Assembly (NCBI GenBank): GCA_016717265.1
Contig: JADKFX010000001.1
Location: 3,856,501-3,920,500, forward strand
Length of the DNA stretch: 64,000 nt
Direction: 5' to 3'
DNA from: Saprospiraceae bacterium
GTDB lineage: Bacteria; Bacteroidota; Bacteroidia; Chitinophagales; Saprospiraceae
Shown: piece by piece, positions 1-8,627 of the stretch
Position numbering within the stretch: position 1 is the stretch's first letter
Layout of the letters: the number at the start of each line of letters is the position of its first letter
The notes under the pieces: model-generated
The model's database searches: none
What the model saw: the letters and a program-made list of their open reading frames with translations, nothing else
Told to the model about the DNA's origin: nothing
Position numbers and translations under genes: made by a program

Positions 1-2800
1 GTTTAAATAAGAGGCCAGCCCAATCTTTTTGATTTCCGTTTGATTTTATCCATGCCATCATTGTAATTGTATTTGTAATCTTACCGAGTGGCGGAATTTG
101 AGCATAGGAACCAGCTCCGGTTAAAGACAATGCTCCTCCTGGTAAACTATCTTTTTCACATTGATTTTTTACATTCACATAGATCGTATCGTAAAAACTT
201 CCGGTAGCATTTTTCAAATTCATGACGATCTGTTTTAATCCTTGCGAATTAAAAATAGCTTTTGGTGTTCGTGTTTTATCTCCAGTCAAATACCGGGTAT
301 CTGGTATTGTCCAAGTCCAACTTGCCCCGTTATGATTAACTGCAGAATAATCATCAAAATAAAATGTATCGCGAATACAGAAGGATTCTAATTTATCTAC
401 CATTGCTTGTGCAACTACTTTCGATTCTTCAAATAAAGAATTTTCCCAAACTCCAAATCCCCAACATCCATTTCGGATTTTGCCATCCCGATAAAACGGT
501 TTTAAGCGATTGGTTTCTGCACTGACAGGCAATCCATCAGAATACGCTTGCCAATCGACCATTCCATCCGTCTTATAAAAAACACCTCTAGAGGTACCTA
601 AATACACTCCTCCATTGGTACCATATTGATGCAAAATATCAGTAATTGTGATGTTATCTAATTTAGTACTTGTAAGATTGATCCAACTCAAACCACCATC
701 TATAGTTTTATAAACTTTTTTTCCATTGGAACCATAGGTCAGAGCAATCCAAAGTTCATTGGGATTTGTTGCGCTCAAAGAAATTTTTGCACGGTCGTTA
801 TTATTTGGCAACGGCAACGGGGTACATCGATTCCAGGTTTTCCCACCATCTAAGGTTTTCCATAATGAATCATCGGTTCCATCCCATTGGGTTGTATAAA
901 TTATTTGCGGATTAAACCTTGAAATTTCAATTTCGAAAACTTTGTTATCGACATTCCCAGGAAAGGTATACAATAGCTGGAATGTTCCACCACCATCCAA
1001 GCTTTTCCAGATTTTATTATCTCTTCCCAAGTAAATGATATTCCAACATTGAGGATGCCAAGTCATTTGACTATTCGCATAATATGCATAGGTTTCATTT
1101 GGGAAAAGTCCAACGGGGAAATAACTAACACCAGAGGTAAATCCAGTTTTTAAAGCATATCCTCCAATATCAGAAAAATAAGTTTTCCTTCCAGGTCCAG
1201 GATTTACATAACCTGTAGCGGCTTCTGCTCCACCCATTCGATAAAATGAAGTGGCTGGAAAACTTTCGTGCCAGGCCATATTGCCATTGTGATATCTTCC
1301 ACCGACCAAAATATCTTCATTCCAACCGGCATCAAATCCCCACAAATTTGCTCCAGAAATACCATCCATTCTGGCTTCACTAGTTTGGCCAAAATCATTT
1401 GAATAATTGATTCCACCGTCACTTCCAATCCACAAATCATTTCCTTGTGCAACCATACATTGTATATCTGGATGACTCCAGGGTAGACTGCCTACATATC
1501 CGCCTAATCCGGTCCAGGTTGCTCCTCCATCAACACTTTTAAACCAAGAAGTTCCTCCTGCAATTAATTGATTTTCATTTTTAGGATTTACAATAATTGC
1601 CATATCATAAAATCCTTGATTAAATCCATTGGTCCCATTATGAGCCATTAAATTTGTATGTGTAGGGATTGAATAGGTTCCGCCAATTGCATTCGTTGGG
1701 TTGGTATTATTCCAGCTATCTCCTCCATTTAGGCTCACAAAAACTCCTACATATCCATTCAATGTGCCTCCATTTCCACATAAATAAGCATAAAGTTTAT
1801 TGCTATTGGATGGGCAAACTGCAATAAGTGCTCCTGTAACTGTTTCATTAATTCCAGGATTATACCATCCATTTCCAATTGTAAACCAGAAAGTGCCACC
1901 ATCCGTAGACCTCAAAAAACTAGAGGAATTGCCATTTTGTTTTACACAATAAATGGTAGCTTGATTATTTCTTCTAAATTTTATGGTCCAACATTCTTCT
2001 GGAAAGACTTTTGTCCATGTTTTACCACCATCTGTTGATTTTATAAGTCCTTTATTTGTTGCTGCAAAAATTAATTGTCCATCCGTTGTTCTGATTGCTA
2101 AATCATTTGTCCACAAACCATTTTCAGAATACACTGTGGTCCAATTCTTACCACCATCATTTGTTTTAATAATTTTTCCACTTGTTCCAGCATACACTGT
2201 ATCCGGATTTTTAGGATGAATTTTAACGGCTCCAAATGCTCCATGAAGAATATTACTCGTGGTTAATGTCCAGTTTTTACCATGATCTGTGGTTTTCCAT
2301 ACGCCCCCATCTTCACCTCCTGCATAAAGTACTGTTGAATCTGATAGTGCGATATCCATAGAATAGATATTAGTTTGCCAGGTAACTTTCGTTAATCCAT
2401 CGGTATCAAAAGTTTTATTCGGGCCTGCAAATTTCCAATTTCCTGCGGGAGATCTTGAATGAATACCCTGTGATTTTCGCAATTGAATTCGTTCAACTTC
2501 TTCAAGATTTATTTCTTCGTTTGTTTTTTCATAGACTTGACCATCATGATGCATATTTTTTTGTGCCCAATACATCCATCGTTTATAATATTGAGTGTAG
2601 CTACTTTTAACAAATGGGATTTCAGCGAAATAATCCCGATATGCTTTTTCGACTTCAAATACATTTGGGTTTTCCTTAAAAATAAATTTAATAAATTCAG
2701 GTGTATTTTTATCAATAACTAAATGACCCGGTTTCTCTTGTGCAAAAAGGAAATTACTGTAGCTAAGAATTAGATAAAGTGCGAAAAAGATATTTCTCAT
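1..2800 (-). CDS. Secreted BNR/VPS10-like repeat protein with LamG-like domain, 3' end outside the window
   Basis: The frame is open from an ATG at 2800 to the left edge, giving at least 933 codons with no stop. Residues 1-21 look like a signal peptide ending LFAQ. The body holds about ten Asp-box/BNR motifs of the S-x-D-G-G-x-x-W kind, for example WKTTDHGKNW, IKSTDGGKTW and WKTLDGGKTW, as in sortilin-type beta-propellers of the exo-alpha-sialidase/photosystem II stability factor group. Near the truncation a concanavalin/LamG-like domain begins (residues SYAQIPPLG, then MMAWIKSNG). In Bacteroidota such proteins normally end in a T9SS sorting domain, which would lie beyond the window; that is inference. 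Substrate unknown. Function is probably surface adhesion or glycan binding. Confidence 0.85.
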   Translation of the reverse strand, partial: MRNIFFALYLILSYSNFLFAQEKPGHLVIDKNTPEFIKFIFKENPNVFEVEKAYRDYFAEIPFVKSSYTQYYKRWMYWAQKNMHHDGQVYEKTNEEINLEEVERIQLRKSQGIHSRSPAGNWKFAGPNKTFDTDGLTKVTWQTNIYSMDIALSDSTVLYAGGEDGGVWKTTDHGKNWTLTTSNILHGAFGAVKIHPKNPDTVYAGTSGKIIKTNDGGKNWTTVYSENGLWTNDLAIRTTDGQLIFAATNKGLIKSTDGGKTWTKVFPEECWTIKFRRNNQATIYCVKQNGNSSSFLRSTDGGTFWFTIGNGWYNPGINETVTGALIAVCPSNSNKLYAYLCGNGGTLNGYVGVFVSLNGGDSWNNTNPTNAIGGTYSIPTHTNLMAHNGTNGFNQGFYDMAIIVNPKNENQLIAGGTSWFKSVDGGATWTGLGGYVGSLPWSHPDIQCMVAQGNDLWIGSDGGINYSNDFGQTSEARMDGISGANLWGFDAGWNEDILVGGRYHNGNMAWHESFPATSFYRMGGAEAATGYVNPGPGRKTYFSDIGGYALKTGFTSGVSYFPVGLFPNETYAYYANSQMTWHPQCWNIIYLGRDNKIWKSLDGGGTFQLLYTFPGNVDNKVFEIEISRFNPQIIYTTQWDGTDDSLWKTLDGGKTWNRCTPLPLPNNNDRAKISLSATNPNELWIALTYGSNGKKVYKTIDGGLSWINLTSTKLDNITITDILHQYGTNGGVYLGTSRGVFYKTDGMVDWQAYSDGLPVSAETNRLKPFYRDGKIRNGCWGFGVWENSLFEESKVVAQAMVDKLESFCIRDTFYFDDYSAVNHNGASWTWTIPDTRYLTGDKTRTPKAIFNSQGLKQIVMNLKNATGSFYDTIYVNVKNQCEKDSLPGGALSLTGAGSYAQIPPLGKITNTITMMAWIKSNGNQKDWAGLLFK

Positions 2801-2858
2801 TTTAATGAATTAATTAATAAAGGTATTGCTGATTTCAATGATTCGTACCGAATTTTTT

Positions 2859-3542
2859 CTAGAGCGACCATTTCTCTTGTAGAATTGGCTGATTCTTATT
2901 TTCTTCCAAACAGTCAAAAAATCGTTTTTTCGATATCAATTCTGCGCCCATCGTTCGGAGATGTGGAGTGTCTTGCTGACAATCGATAAATTTAAAATTT
3001 TTCTTTTGAAGAAATTTCGCAAGATGAATTAATGCAAATTTTGAAGCATTTGAAGTTTTTGAAAACATAGATTCTCCACAAAATATTTTCCCAATTGCCA
3101 AACCATAAAGGCCTCCTACCAGATATTCATCTTTCCAAACTTCAACAGAATGAGCAATTCCCATTGCATGTAATTCAAGAAATGTGTCAATAATTTCCTG
3201 GTGTATCCAGGACCCCCCTTGCCCTTCCCGTTCGCTTGTTTTACATTGGAGTATTACAGAAAGAAAATCTTTATCAAAACTTAGAGTAAACTTTGATTGA
3301 TTAAAATAGCTGTGCATACTTTTAGAAATGTTTATATTTTCAGGATATAATACCAATCTAGGAGTTATACACCACCAAAGTATGGGTTCGCCAGCAGAAT
3401 ACCATGGAAAAATTCCATTCTGGTATGCTAATAAAATCCGTTCAACTTGCAGGTCTCCGCCAATACCCAATAAGCCATCTTCTTGAGCTAATGCCGGATG
3501 TGGAAAAATGAATTGATTTTCCGGTATTGTATAAACCGGCAA
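2859..3542 (-). CDS. aat: Leucyl/phenylalanyl-tRNA--protein transferase
   Basis: Aat transfers Leu or Phe from aminoacyl-tRNA to N-terminal Arg/Lys of proteins, creating N-degrons for ClpS/ClpAP. The 227 residues match the family: the GLLGIGGDL segment, the GIFPWYS and ILWWCITPR motifs, then SVEVWKDEYLVGGLYGLAIG and FCGESMFS. The start is a TTG five bases after the clpS stop; no ATG fits the conserved N-terminus. It is the last gene of a peroxiredoxin-clpS-aat operon, so two steps of the same degradation pathway are co-transcribed. Cytoplasmic. Confidence 0.95.
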   Translation of the reverse strand: MPVYTIPENQFIFPHPALAQEDGLLGIGGDLQVERILLAYQNGIFPWYSAGEPILWWCITPRLVLYPENINISKSMHSYFNQSKFTLSFDKDFLSVILQCKTSEREGQGGSWIHQEIIDTFLELHAMGIAHSVEVWKDEYLVGGLYGLAIGKIFCGESMFSKTSNASKFALIHLAKFLQKKNFKFIDCQQDTPHLRTMGAELISKKRFFDCLEENKNQPILQEKWSL

Positions 3543-3547
3543 CTTAA

Positions 3548-3850
3548 TTACACTTTGATGGTTTCAATGACGGCTGATAATCCCCTTTCACAAAGGGCAT
3601 CTTTCATCGGACGTAAAACGGAAAAGCTAGCCGTTTTTACGATGGCTTTGCCTTTAAAGTGAACAAGCAATGACAATTGTTCTGCTTGTTCAAATGAATG
3701 GCTACAAATGTCCATAAGACTTTCTATTACCCAATCAAACGTATTGATATCATCATTATATACGATTAATTCTGATAAATTTCCAACTGAATCTTCTACC
3801 AACACGTCTTCTTCAATTGCTTCCCAGGTACCTGGATTTGTTTGCGTCAT
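3548..3850 (-). CDS. clpS: ATP-dependent Clp protease adaptor ClpS
   Basis: ClpS binds proteins with destabilising N-terminal residues and hands them to the Clp unfoldase. The 100-residue length is typical. The core LIVYNDDINTFDWVIESL is the family's YNDD-x-x-T-x-x-x-V signature, followed by the H-rich segment SHSFEQAEQL and the LVHFKGKAIV strand. A spacing of 9 bases from the peroxiredoxin and 5 bases to aat supports one transcript. Cytoplasmic. Confidence 0.95.
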   Translation of the reverse strand: MTQTNPGTWEAIEEDVLVEDSVGNLSELIVYNDDINTFDWVIESLMDICSHSFEQAEQLSLLVHFKGKAIVKTASFSVLRPMKDALCERGLSAVIETIKV

Positions 3851-3859
3851 GAAAGTAAA

Positions 3860-4333
3860 TTAAATAAGATTATTCAATGTTTGATTTATAGCCTCGAAAT
3901 TAGGTAAATTTCCTGGATTTTCCAAAATTTCTGAATACCGAAGCAATCCTTCTTTGTCAAGAATAAATGCAGATCTTTTTGAAACCCCTTTTAGTCCGAA
4001 ATTCCATTCTTCTTGTAAGCAATCATATGCTTTGCATGTAATTTTATTAAAATCTGAAAGTAGAGGAAATGGTATCTGATTCAGTTCTTTAAATTTATTT
4101 AAAGTGAATGGTGAGTCTACCGATATGCCAAAAATTTGTGCATTTGCTTTCTCATATATAGCTATATCATCTCTCATTTGACACATTTCGGCAGTACATG
4201 CTCCGGTAAATGCGAATGGAAAGAATAAAAGCAAAATGTTTTGTCCCTTAAAGTCTTCCAGATTAACCATTGTTTTGTCACTGGAAACTAAATTAAAACC
4301 TGGGGCTTTTTCTCCAATATGTAATGTATGCAT
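3860..4333 (-). CDS. Thiol peroxidase of the AhpC/TSA (BCP/AhpE-like) family
   Basis: A 157-residue peroxiredoxin that reduces hydrogen and organic peroxides. The active-site motif is PFAFTGACTAEMC, with the peroxidatic cysteine probably Cys46 and a second cysteine at 51; a further Cys lies in the KITCKAYDC segment. The spacing and the RSAFILDKEGLLRY segment resemble the AhpE/BCP branch, but the exact subclass is not certain. It is the first gene of the clpS-aat operon. A TAATTTTG box at 4356-4363 with a TTTG-type -33 element 18 bases upstream drives it on the minus strand. Cytoplasmic. Confidence 0.9.
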   Translation of the reverse strand: MHTLHIGEKAPGFNLVSSDKTMVNLEDFKGQNILLLFFPFAFTGACTAEMCQMRDDIAIYEKANAQIFGISVDSPFTLNKFKELNQIPFPLLSDFNKITCKAYDCLQEEWNFGLKGVSKRSAFILDKEGLLRYSEILENPGNLPNFEAINQTLNNLI

Positions 4334-4355
4334 CTAATTCTCGTTTATGAGGGCA

Positions 4356-4385
4356 CAAAATTAGATATTTGTTTTTATTTTCAAA
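4356..4385 (-). promoter_or_regulatory. Promoter of the peroxiredoxin-clpS-aat operon
   Basis: On the minus strand TTTG (4385-4382), 18 bases, then TAATTTTG (4363-4356), 22 bases ahead of the ATG at 4333. It fits the Bacteroidota consensus TTTG-N19-21-TAnnTTTG within one base of spacing. Confidence 0.6.
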
Positions 4386-4392
4386 ATACAAA

Positions 4393-5295
4393 ATGGATAG
4401 TTTACGAAAGTCTTTCATTTTATTGCATATTGGGGTGTTTTTATTCGGTTTTACAGGTATTTTAGGCAAATTAATACTTTTACCTGCACTCATTTTGGTT
4501 TGGTGGCGGTCATTATTGACCTGGATTCTGCTTTTGCCACAGATGTTTAAGAATAATGGATTTCAAACCATGAATCGCAAAAACTTATTCACATTTCTTG
4601 GAATTGGTTTACTTGTTGGTTTGCATTGGATTTGTTTTTATGGTTCCATTAAACTCTCCAACTCTTCAATTGCTATGATTTGTTTAGCTTTTATTCCTTT
4701 ATTTACTGCATTTTTTGAAGCCTGGTTTCACAAAAAGAAGCTCAAACGACTAGATATCTTTATAGGATTGATTACACTTCCAGGCATGTGGATGATTTTA
4801 CAAAATATAGAATTAAACTATAGGCTTGGATTTGGCATCGGAATTCTGGCTGCCATTTTATCAGCAAGTTTTGCAACTTTAAATAAAAAATATATAAGTA
4901 AAAGTGATCCCATAAGTATTACCTGGATCGAACTATTTTCTGTTTGGTTATTCATGACCATTTTACTCCCAGTTGTATTTATAATAGATCCTTCTGCAAA
5001 TTTTTTACCATCCAAAATGGATTGGTTGTATTTATTTATATTATCCTATTTATGTACGGTGGTATCCTATGTTTTTGTGGTCCGTTCCTTAAAAAATTTA
5101 AGTGCTTTTACAGCCATGCTTGCCTTTAATTTAGAACCTGTATATGGTATCATTTTAGCGGTTGTATTAATCCAAGAACATAAACAATTGAATGGAATGT
5201 TTTATTTAGGTGTTATTATTATATTGGCAAGTGTTTTTCTTCATCCTTTCCTTGAAAAAAACTTAAAATCCTTTACGAAATTAGAATCTGATTAA
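4393..5295 (+). CDS. EamA/DMT-family transporter
   Basis: About ten hydrophobic segments in 300 residues and two halves of similar arrangement, as in the drug/metabolite transporter superfamily (EamA domains). Typical EamA signatures are visible: GFTGILGKL near the N-terminus, WWRSLLTW, GLHWICFYGSI, SNSSIAMI in the first half, and VVSYVFVVRSLKNLSAFTAMLAFNLEPVYGIILA in the second. Inner membrane; substrate unknown, probably export of a metabolite or amino acid. I use the ATG at 4393; an in-frame TTG at 4369 would add eight residues but overlaps the divergent promoter of the peroxiredoxin operon. Confidence 0.85.
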   Translation: MDSLRKSFILLHIGVFLFGFTGILGKLILLPALILVWWRSLLTWILLLPQMFKNNGFQTMNRKNLFTFLGIGLLVGLHWICFYGSIKLSNSSIAMICLAFIPLFTAFFEAWFHKKKLKRLDIFIGLITLPGMWMILQNIELNYRLGFGIGILAAILSASFATLNKKYISKSDPISITWIELFSVWLFMTILLPVVFIIDPSANFLPSKMDWLYLFILSYLCTVVSYVFVVRSLKNLSAFTAMLAFNLEPVYGIILAVVLIQEHKQLNGMFYLGVIIILASVFLHPFLEKNLKSFTKLESD

Positions 5296-5387
5296 AATAA
5301 TTGTAGAACTTTTGAAAAAAAACTATCGGATCAGCTTTTTTTAAATTTCTGTGATTTACATTTACAACCTGAAACAAAAAATAGATT

Positions 5388-5999
5388 ATGCCTTTTTCAC
5401 TACCCGAATTACCTTATCCACCACAAGCACTTGAACCGCATATAGATAGTCGCACCATGGAAATTCATCATGGAAAACATCATGCTGCATATACCAATAA
5501 TCTCAATGCTGCAATTAAAGATAAACCAGAGGACACTATGTCTATCGAAGATATTTTAAAAAATCTGGATATGACAAATATGCCTTTACGCAATAATGGA
5601 GGTGGTTTTTATAACCATTGCTTATTTTGGGAACTCATGTCTCCACATGGAGGTGGAAATCCAAATGGCAATTTATCAATTGCTTTAGAACGAGATTTTG
5701 GTTCTTTCGATACTTTTAAAGAAAAATTCGCACAAGCAGCCGTTAGTAGATTTGGATCCGGTTGGGCGTGGTTATGTGTACATCCAGGTGGTAAATTAGA
5801 AATTTGTTCGACCCCTAACCAAGATAATCCATTAATGCCAAATACTGGTTGTGGTGGATATCCGATAATAGGTTTGGATGTATGGGAACATGCTTATTAC
5901 TTATTGTATCAAAATCGTCGTCCAGACTACATCGCTGGATTTTACAATGTGCTCAATTGGGAATTCGCTGAAAAAAGATATAATTCCTTTAATTCGTAA
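5388..5999 (+). CDS. sodA: Superoxide dismutase, Mn/Fe type
   Basis: Dismutates superoxide to oxygen and peroxide. At 203 residues it has the usual length. The N-terminal helical-hairpin ligands are His27 in MEIHHGKHH and the His in GGGFYNHCLFW; the C-terminal ligands are Asp and His in LDVWEHAYY. The active-site Gln in TPNQDNP lies in the C-terminal domain, the arrangement usual for Mn-type enzymes, although cambialistic activity cannot be excluded. GSGWAWL is also family-typical. No signal peptide, so cytoplasmic. Monocistronic by spacing. Confidence 0.93.
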   Translation: MPFSLPELPYPPQALEPHIDSRTMEIHHGKHHAAYTNNLNAAIKDKPEDTMSIEDILKNLDMTNMPLRNNGGGFYNHCLFWELMSPHGGGNPNGNLSIALERDFGSFDTFKEKFAQAAVSRFGSGWAWLCVHPGGKLEICSTPNQDNPLMPNTGCGGYPIIGLDVWEHAYYLLYQNRRPDYIAGFYNVLNWEFAEKRYNSFNS

Positions 6000-6018
6000 T
6001 TCTTTTTTACAACTTGTA

Positions 6019-6026
6019 TAATTTTG
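6019..6026 (+). promoter_or_regulatory. -7 box almost touching the cutC start
   Basis: TAATTTTG, a perfect TAnnTTTG, one base before the ATG at 6028. If used, transcription would start at or just inside the coding sequence, implying a leaderless mRNA or a downstream start. Confidence 0.4.
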
Positions 6027-6027
6027 C

Positions 6028-6753
6028 ATGCGTTCAGATATCACTATTGAAATCTGTTGTGCAGATATTCATTCCGTTATCCTTGCACAAAAATATAATG
6101 TAGATGCTATTGAACTGTGTGTTGATCTTCATCATGGCGGATTAACACCTAGTATTGCTTTAATAAAAAAAGCCAGAAGTATCTTTAAAAAAGAAATGGC
6201 AGTTTTCTTTCGACCCCGAAATGGAAATTTTGTCTACGATGAAATAGAACAAGAAATCATATTAGAAGATATTCAAACTGCAATCGATTTAGGCATAGAT
6301 ACCATTGTAGCTGGTGGATTAACAAATACTGGAAATCTTGATATTTCATTTTTAAAAAAATTACGTGCTATTTCTCAAGGTAAAATCTTAAGTTATCATC
6401 GCGCTATTGATGTTGCTGAAAATCCATTGAACGTTTTATCTCAATTAATAGAATTCAATGTTGATCGGCTTTTAAGTTCGGGATGTGCATCCAATGCAGT
6501 AAACGGAATTCAAACTTTAAAAAACTGGAATCAAAAATTTGGTGATCAAATAGAAATTATGGCAGCCGGAGGAATACAAGCTGAAAATATTGGGGATATC
6601 CTCAACAAAACTGGATTAAAAAGATTTCATGCTTCTTTACGTCAGGCTTCAAATCAAATAGAAGGAATTATGAATCTTGGATGCAAGGAACAAGCAGATG
6701 AAGCATTGATCCAGGAATTGATCCATAAGGTAAGTATAATTAATTCGAAGTGA
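6028..6753 (+). CDS. cutC: CutC-family protein (copper homeostasis/putative TIM-barrel enzyme)
   Basis: The 241 residues match CutC: TIEICCADIHSVILAQ at the N-terminus, RIELC-like AIELCVDL, GGLTPS, the FRPRNGNFVYD segment, and ILSYHRAID. The fold is a TIM barrel. The historical role in copper tolerance is doubtful in many species and the reaction is uncertain. The start is fixed by the conserved ITIEIC strand just after the ATG. Single gene, downstream of sodA by 28 bases and possibly with its own promoter. Cytoplasmic. Confidence 0.92.
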   Translation: MRSDITIEICCADIHSVILAQKYNVDAIELCVDLHHGGLTPSIALIKKARSIFKKEMAVFFRPRNGNFVYDEIEQEIILEDIQTAIDLGIDTIVAGGLTNTGNLDISFLKKLRAISQGKILSYHRAIDVAENPLNVLSQLIEFNVDRLLSSGCASNAVNGIQTLKNWNQKFGDQIEIMAAGGIQAENIGDILNKTGLKRFHASLRQASNQIEGIMNLGCKEQADEALIQELIHKVSIINSK

Positions 6754-7138
6754 GCTTTTGCAATTCCCTCCTATTCTTAGTCGTTGGTTTATGTTCCAAA
6801 AAAATAAGCTAAAATTTGAAAATTCCTGCCTTAAAATCTCTTCCTCTATTTAATAAATAACAACCATTATAAGCCATCTAAATTTTGTATTACATGGTTT
6901 GGCTTTCAAGAGTTCAAACAAAACAAATATTCTTACAGGTAACTTGACTCATTCTTGAAGAGCTAACAATGTTTACTGCCTGACAAGTATTTATAAACAG
7001 AAAACAAATATTTCATTAATAAAAAATTACGCCGTAGAAAAGTTTGATTCTAATACCCCCACATTTGACGCTCCATTTACTATATCCAATGTCAGATGCC
7101 GTTTAGTTTTTAAATCTATCAGAAAACAAGAACAGGAC
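6754..7138. other. Intergenic region, nothing recognised
   Basis: 385 bases between the convergent cutC and mtgA genes. AT-rich; I see no RNA gene, no convincing ORF and no strong terminator hairpin. Confidence 0.6.
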
Positions 7139-7900
7139 TTATTTAAAATTTGCTTTCCAAAGTAGTTTTTGGATTTCTTCATCAGGTTCTAATTGATACA
7201 TTTGTTGAAGGACCCACGGAGTGCGGAAAGCGACATAAGGAGAAAGTGGTTTTACTTTATACCTTTTTGGACTTGGCAAACAAGCTGCAATTTTTGCCGC
7301 TTCCTCTCTACTAAGATATTTAGCATCTTTATTAAAATACTTTTTTGAGGCCGCCTGAATACCATAGATGCCATCTCCCATTTCAATGACATTCAAGTAC
7401 ATTTCCATGATACGTTTTTTACTCCATAAGGTTTCGATCATTAAGGTAAAATATACTTCCAATCCTTTTCTAATCCAGCTTCGGCCTTGCCACAAAAAAA
7501 CATTTTTGGCCACTTGTTGGCTTATCGTAGATGCCCCCCGTGTTTTTTTAGGTTTTCTTTTATTATGCTCCATAGCTTTTTCGATACTTTCCATATCAAA
7601 GCCATAATGTTCCATAAAAATTTGATCTTCAGCACCAATTACTGCCAATACTGCATTTGAAGAAATATTTTTTAAACAAACATAATCCCGGTTAATCCCA
7701 TGACCAGAAAGCAGACTCGAAATTTGGGTCACGGTAAATGGTGGGAAAACTAATATGAGTGCAAATAAATAGAAAAAATGAAGGAAAATAATCAGGCCTA
7801 ACCAACTTAAAGCTTTTAGATACCATCGCCAGGAACTGTATTTTTGGAAAAGTTTCCATAAACCTGTTTTTAATTTTAATATGCTAAGCTTTAATTGCAT
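7139..7900 (-). CDS. mtgA: Monofunctional biosynthetic peptidoglycan transglycosylase
   Basis: A GT51 glycosyltransferase that polymerises lipid II into glycan strands without a transpeptidase domain. Of 253 residues, one N-terminal membrane segment (about 37-57, LGLIIFLHFFYLFALILVF) anchors it in the inner membrane with the catalytic domain outside. GT51 motifs: IGAEDQIFMEHYGFD (catalytic Glu in AEDQ), GASTISQQVAKNVFLW, the RKGLEVYFTLMIETLWSKKRIMEMYLN segment and GIQAASKKYF. Standalone minus-strand gene. Confidence 0.95.
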   Translation of the reverse strand: MQLKLSILKLKTGLWKLFQKYSSWRWYLKALSWLGLIIFLHFFYLFALILVFPPFTVTQISSLLSGHGINRDYVCLKNISSNAVLAVIGAEDQIFMEHYGFDMESIEKAMEHNKRKPKKTRGASTISQQVAKNVFLWQGRSWIRKGLEVYFTLMIETLWSKKRIMEMYLNVIEMGDGIYGIQAASKKYFNKDAKYLSREEAAKIAACLPSPKRYKVKPLSPYVAFRTPWVLQQMYQLEPDEEIQKLLWKANFK

Positions 7901-7931
7901 TTAGTTCCCTTCATCTATGGTCAAAATTATA

Positions 7932-7939
7932 TACTTTTG
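7932..7939 (+). promoter_or_regulatory. -7 promoter box for the small membrane protein
   Basis: TACTTTTG fits TAnnTTTG and lies 16 bases before the ATG at 7956. It decides against the in-frame ATG at 7917, which would lie upstream of the transcript start. Confidence 0.5.
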
Positions 7940-7955
7940 GCATATAATTATCCAT

Positions 7956-8387
7956 ATGATTTGGTTTTTAAGAATCTTCCTGTTTTTTATTGCTAGTTTT
8001 TTTATTTTGCCATTTTTTCGGGTTGAAGATCCTTTCCGGTCTATTGCATTGCGTTATTTTTCGATTCCCGGAGAAGCTTGGATATACGACCATAACTGTA
8101 TAGGTGACCGCATCTATTTTTATGAATATTCACTTAATCAAACCCAATATCAGCAGCGTTACGATGGGTATAATAAAATCCTGGATTATAAGATCCCTGA
8201 AAACGACCGATGCAAAGGTGTATTAGCTTCTAAAGTTATGATTCCCATTAAATACTTTCCGTACTTCAGATACTGGAGCGAACCTCTTGATGCGGATCGT
8301 CCGTCCTTTATTCTTTTTTTAATGGTCAATCTTGTCAAAGTATTTTCCATATTATTATTGATATTGACTTTTGTCAGAAAACGTTGA
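7956..8387 (+). CDS. Hypothetical membrane protein with two TM segments
   Basis: I do not recognise a family. With the ATG at 7956 the product has 143 residues: an N-terminal hydrophobic segment (IWFLRIFLFFIASFFILPFF), a polar middle of about 85 residues rich in Tyr and Arg with two cysteines (DHNCIGDR and NDRCKG) that could pair, and a C-terminal hydrophobic segment (ILFLMVNLVKVFSILLLILTF) ending in FVRKR. The layout suggests an inner-membrane protein with an extracytoplasmic domain. It is divergent from mtgA, which may be coincidence. Confidence 0.6.
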   Translation: MIWFLRIFLFFIASFFILPFFRVEDPFRSIALRYFSIPGEAWIYDHNCIGDRIYFYEYSLNQTQYQQRYDGYNKILDYKIPENDRCKGVLASKVMIPIKYFPYFRYWSEPLDADRPSFILFLMVNLVKVFSILLLILTFVRKR

Positions 8388-8627
8388 AAACAGAATTCTA
8401 CTATAATTTCATTTTTTTTCAATTGAATTTTACGGGTTATTTAAAAATATAAATTTCTTTAAAAGGATTTATTTTTGAATGTTTAAATAAATTTACAATT
8501 GAATATTTAATAAATAAAATAAATTCGATTCCAAATTACATCCTGAGTAAACCCACAATTAAAATAGAGAACAACCCTGGGATCACCTTATGCTCTATTC
8601 ATAATTTGAATTCAGGCATTCCGATTT

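Noticed and set aside
4369..4392. TTG start for the EamA transporter
   Set aside because: It overlaps the divergent promoter of the peroxiredoxin operon; the ATG at 4393 leaves a normal N-terminus.
8186..8422. 78-residue minus-strand frame over the small membrane protein
   Set aside because: Shadow of the plus-strand gene, no promoter or family resemblance.
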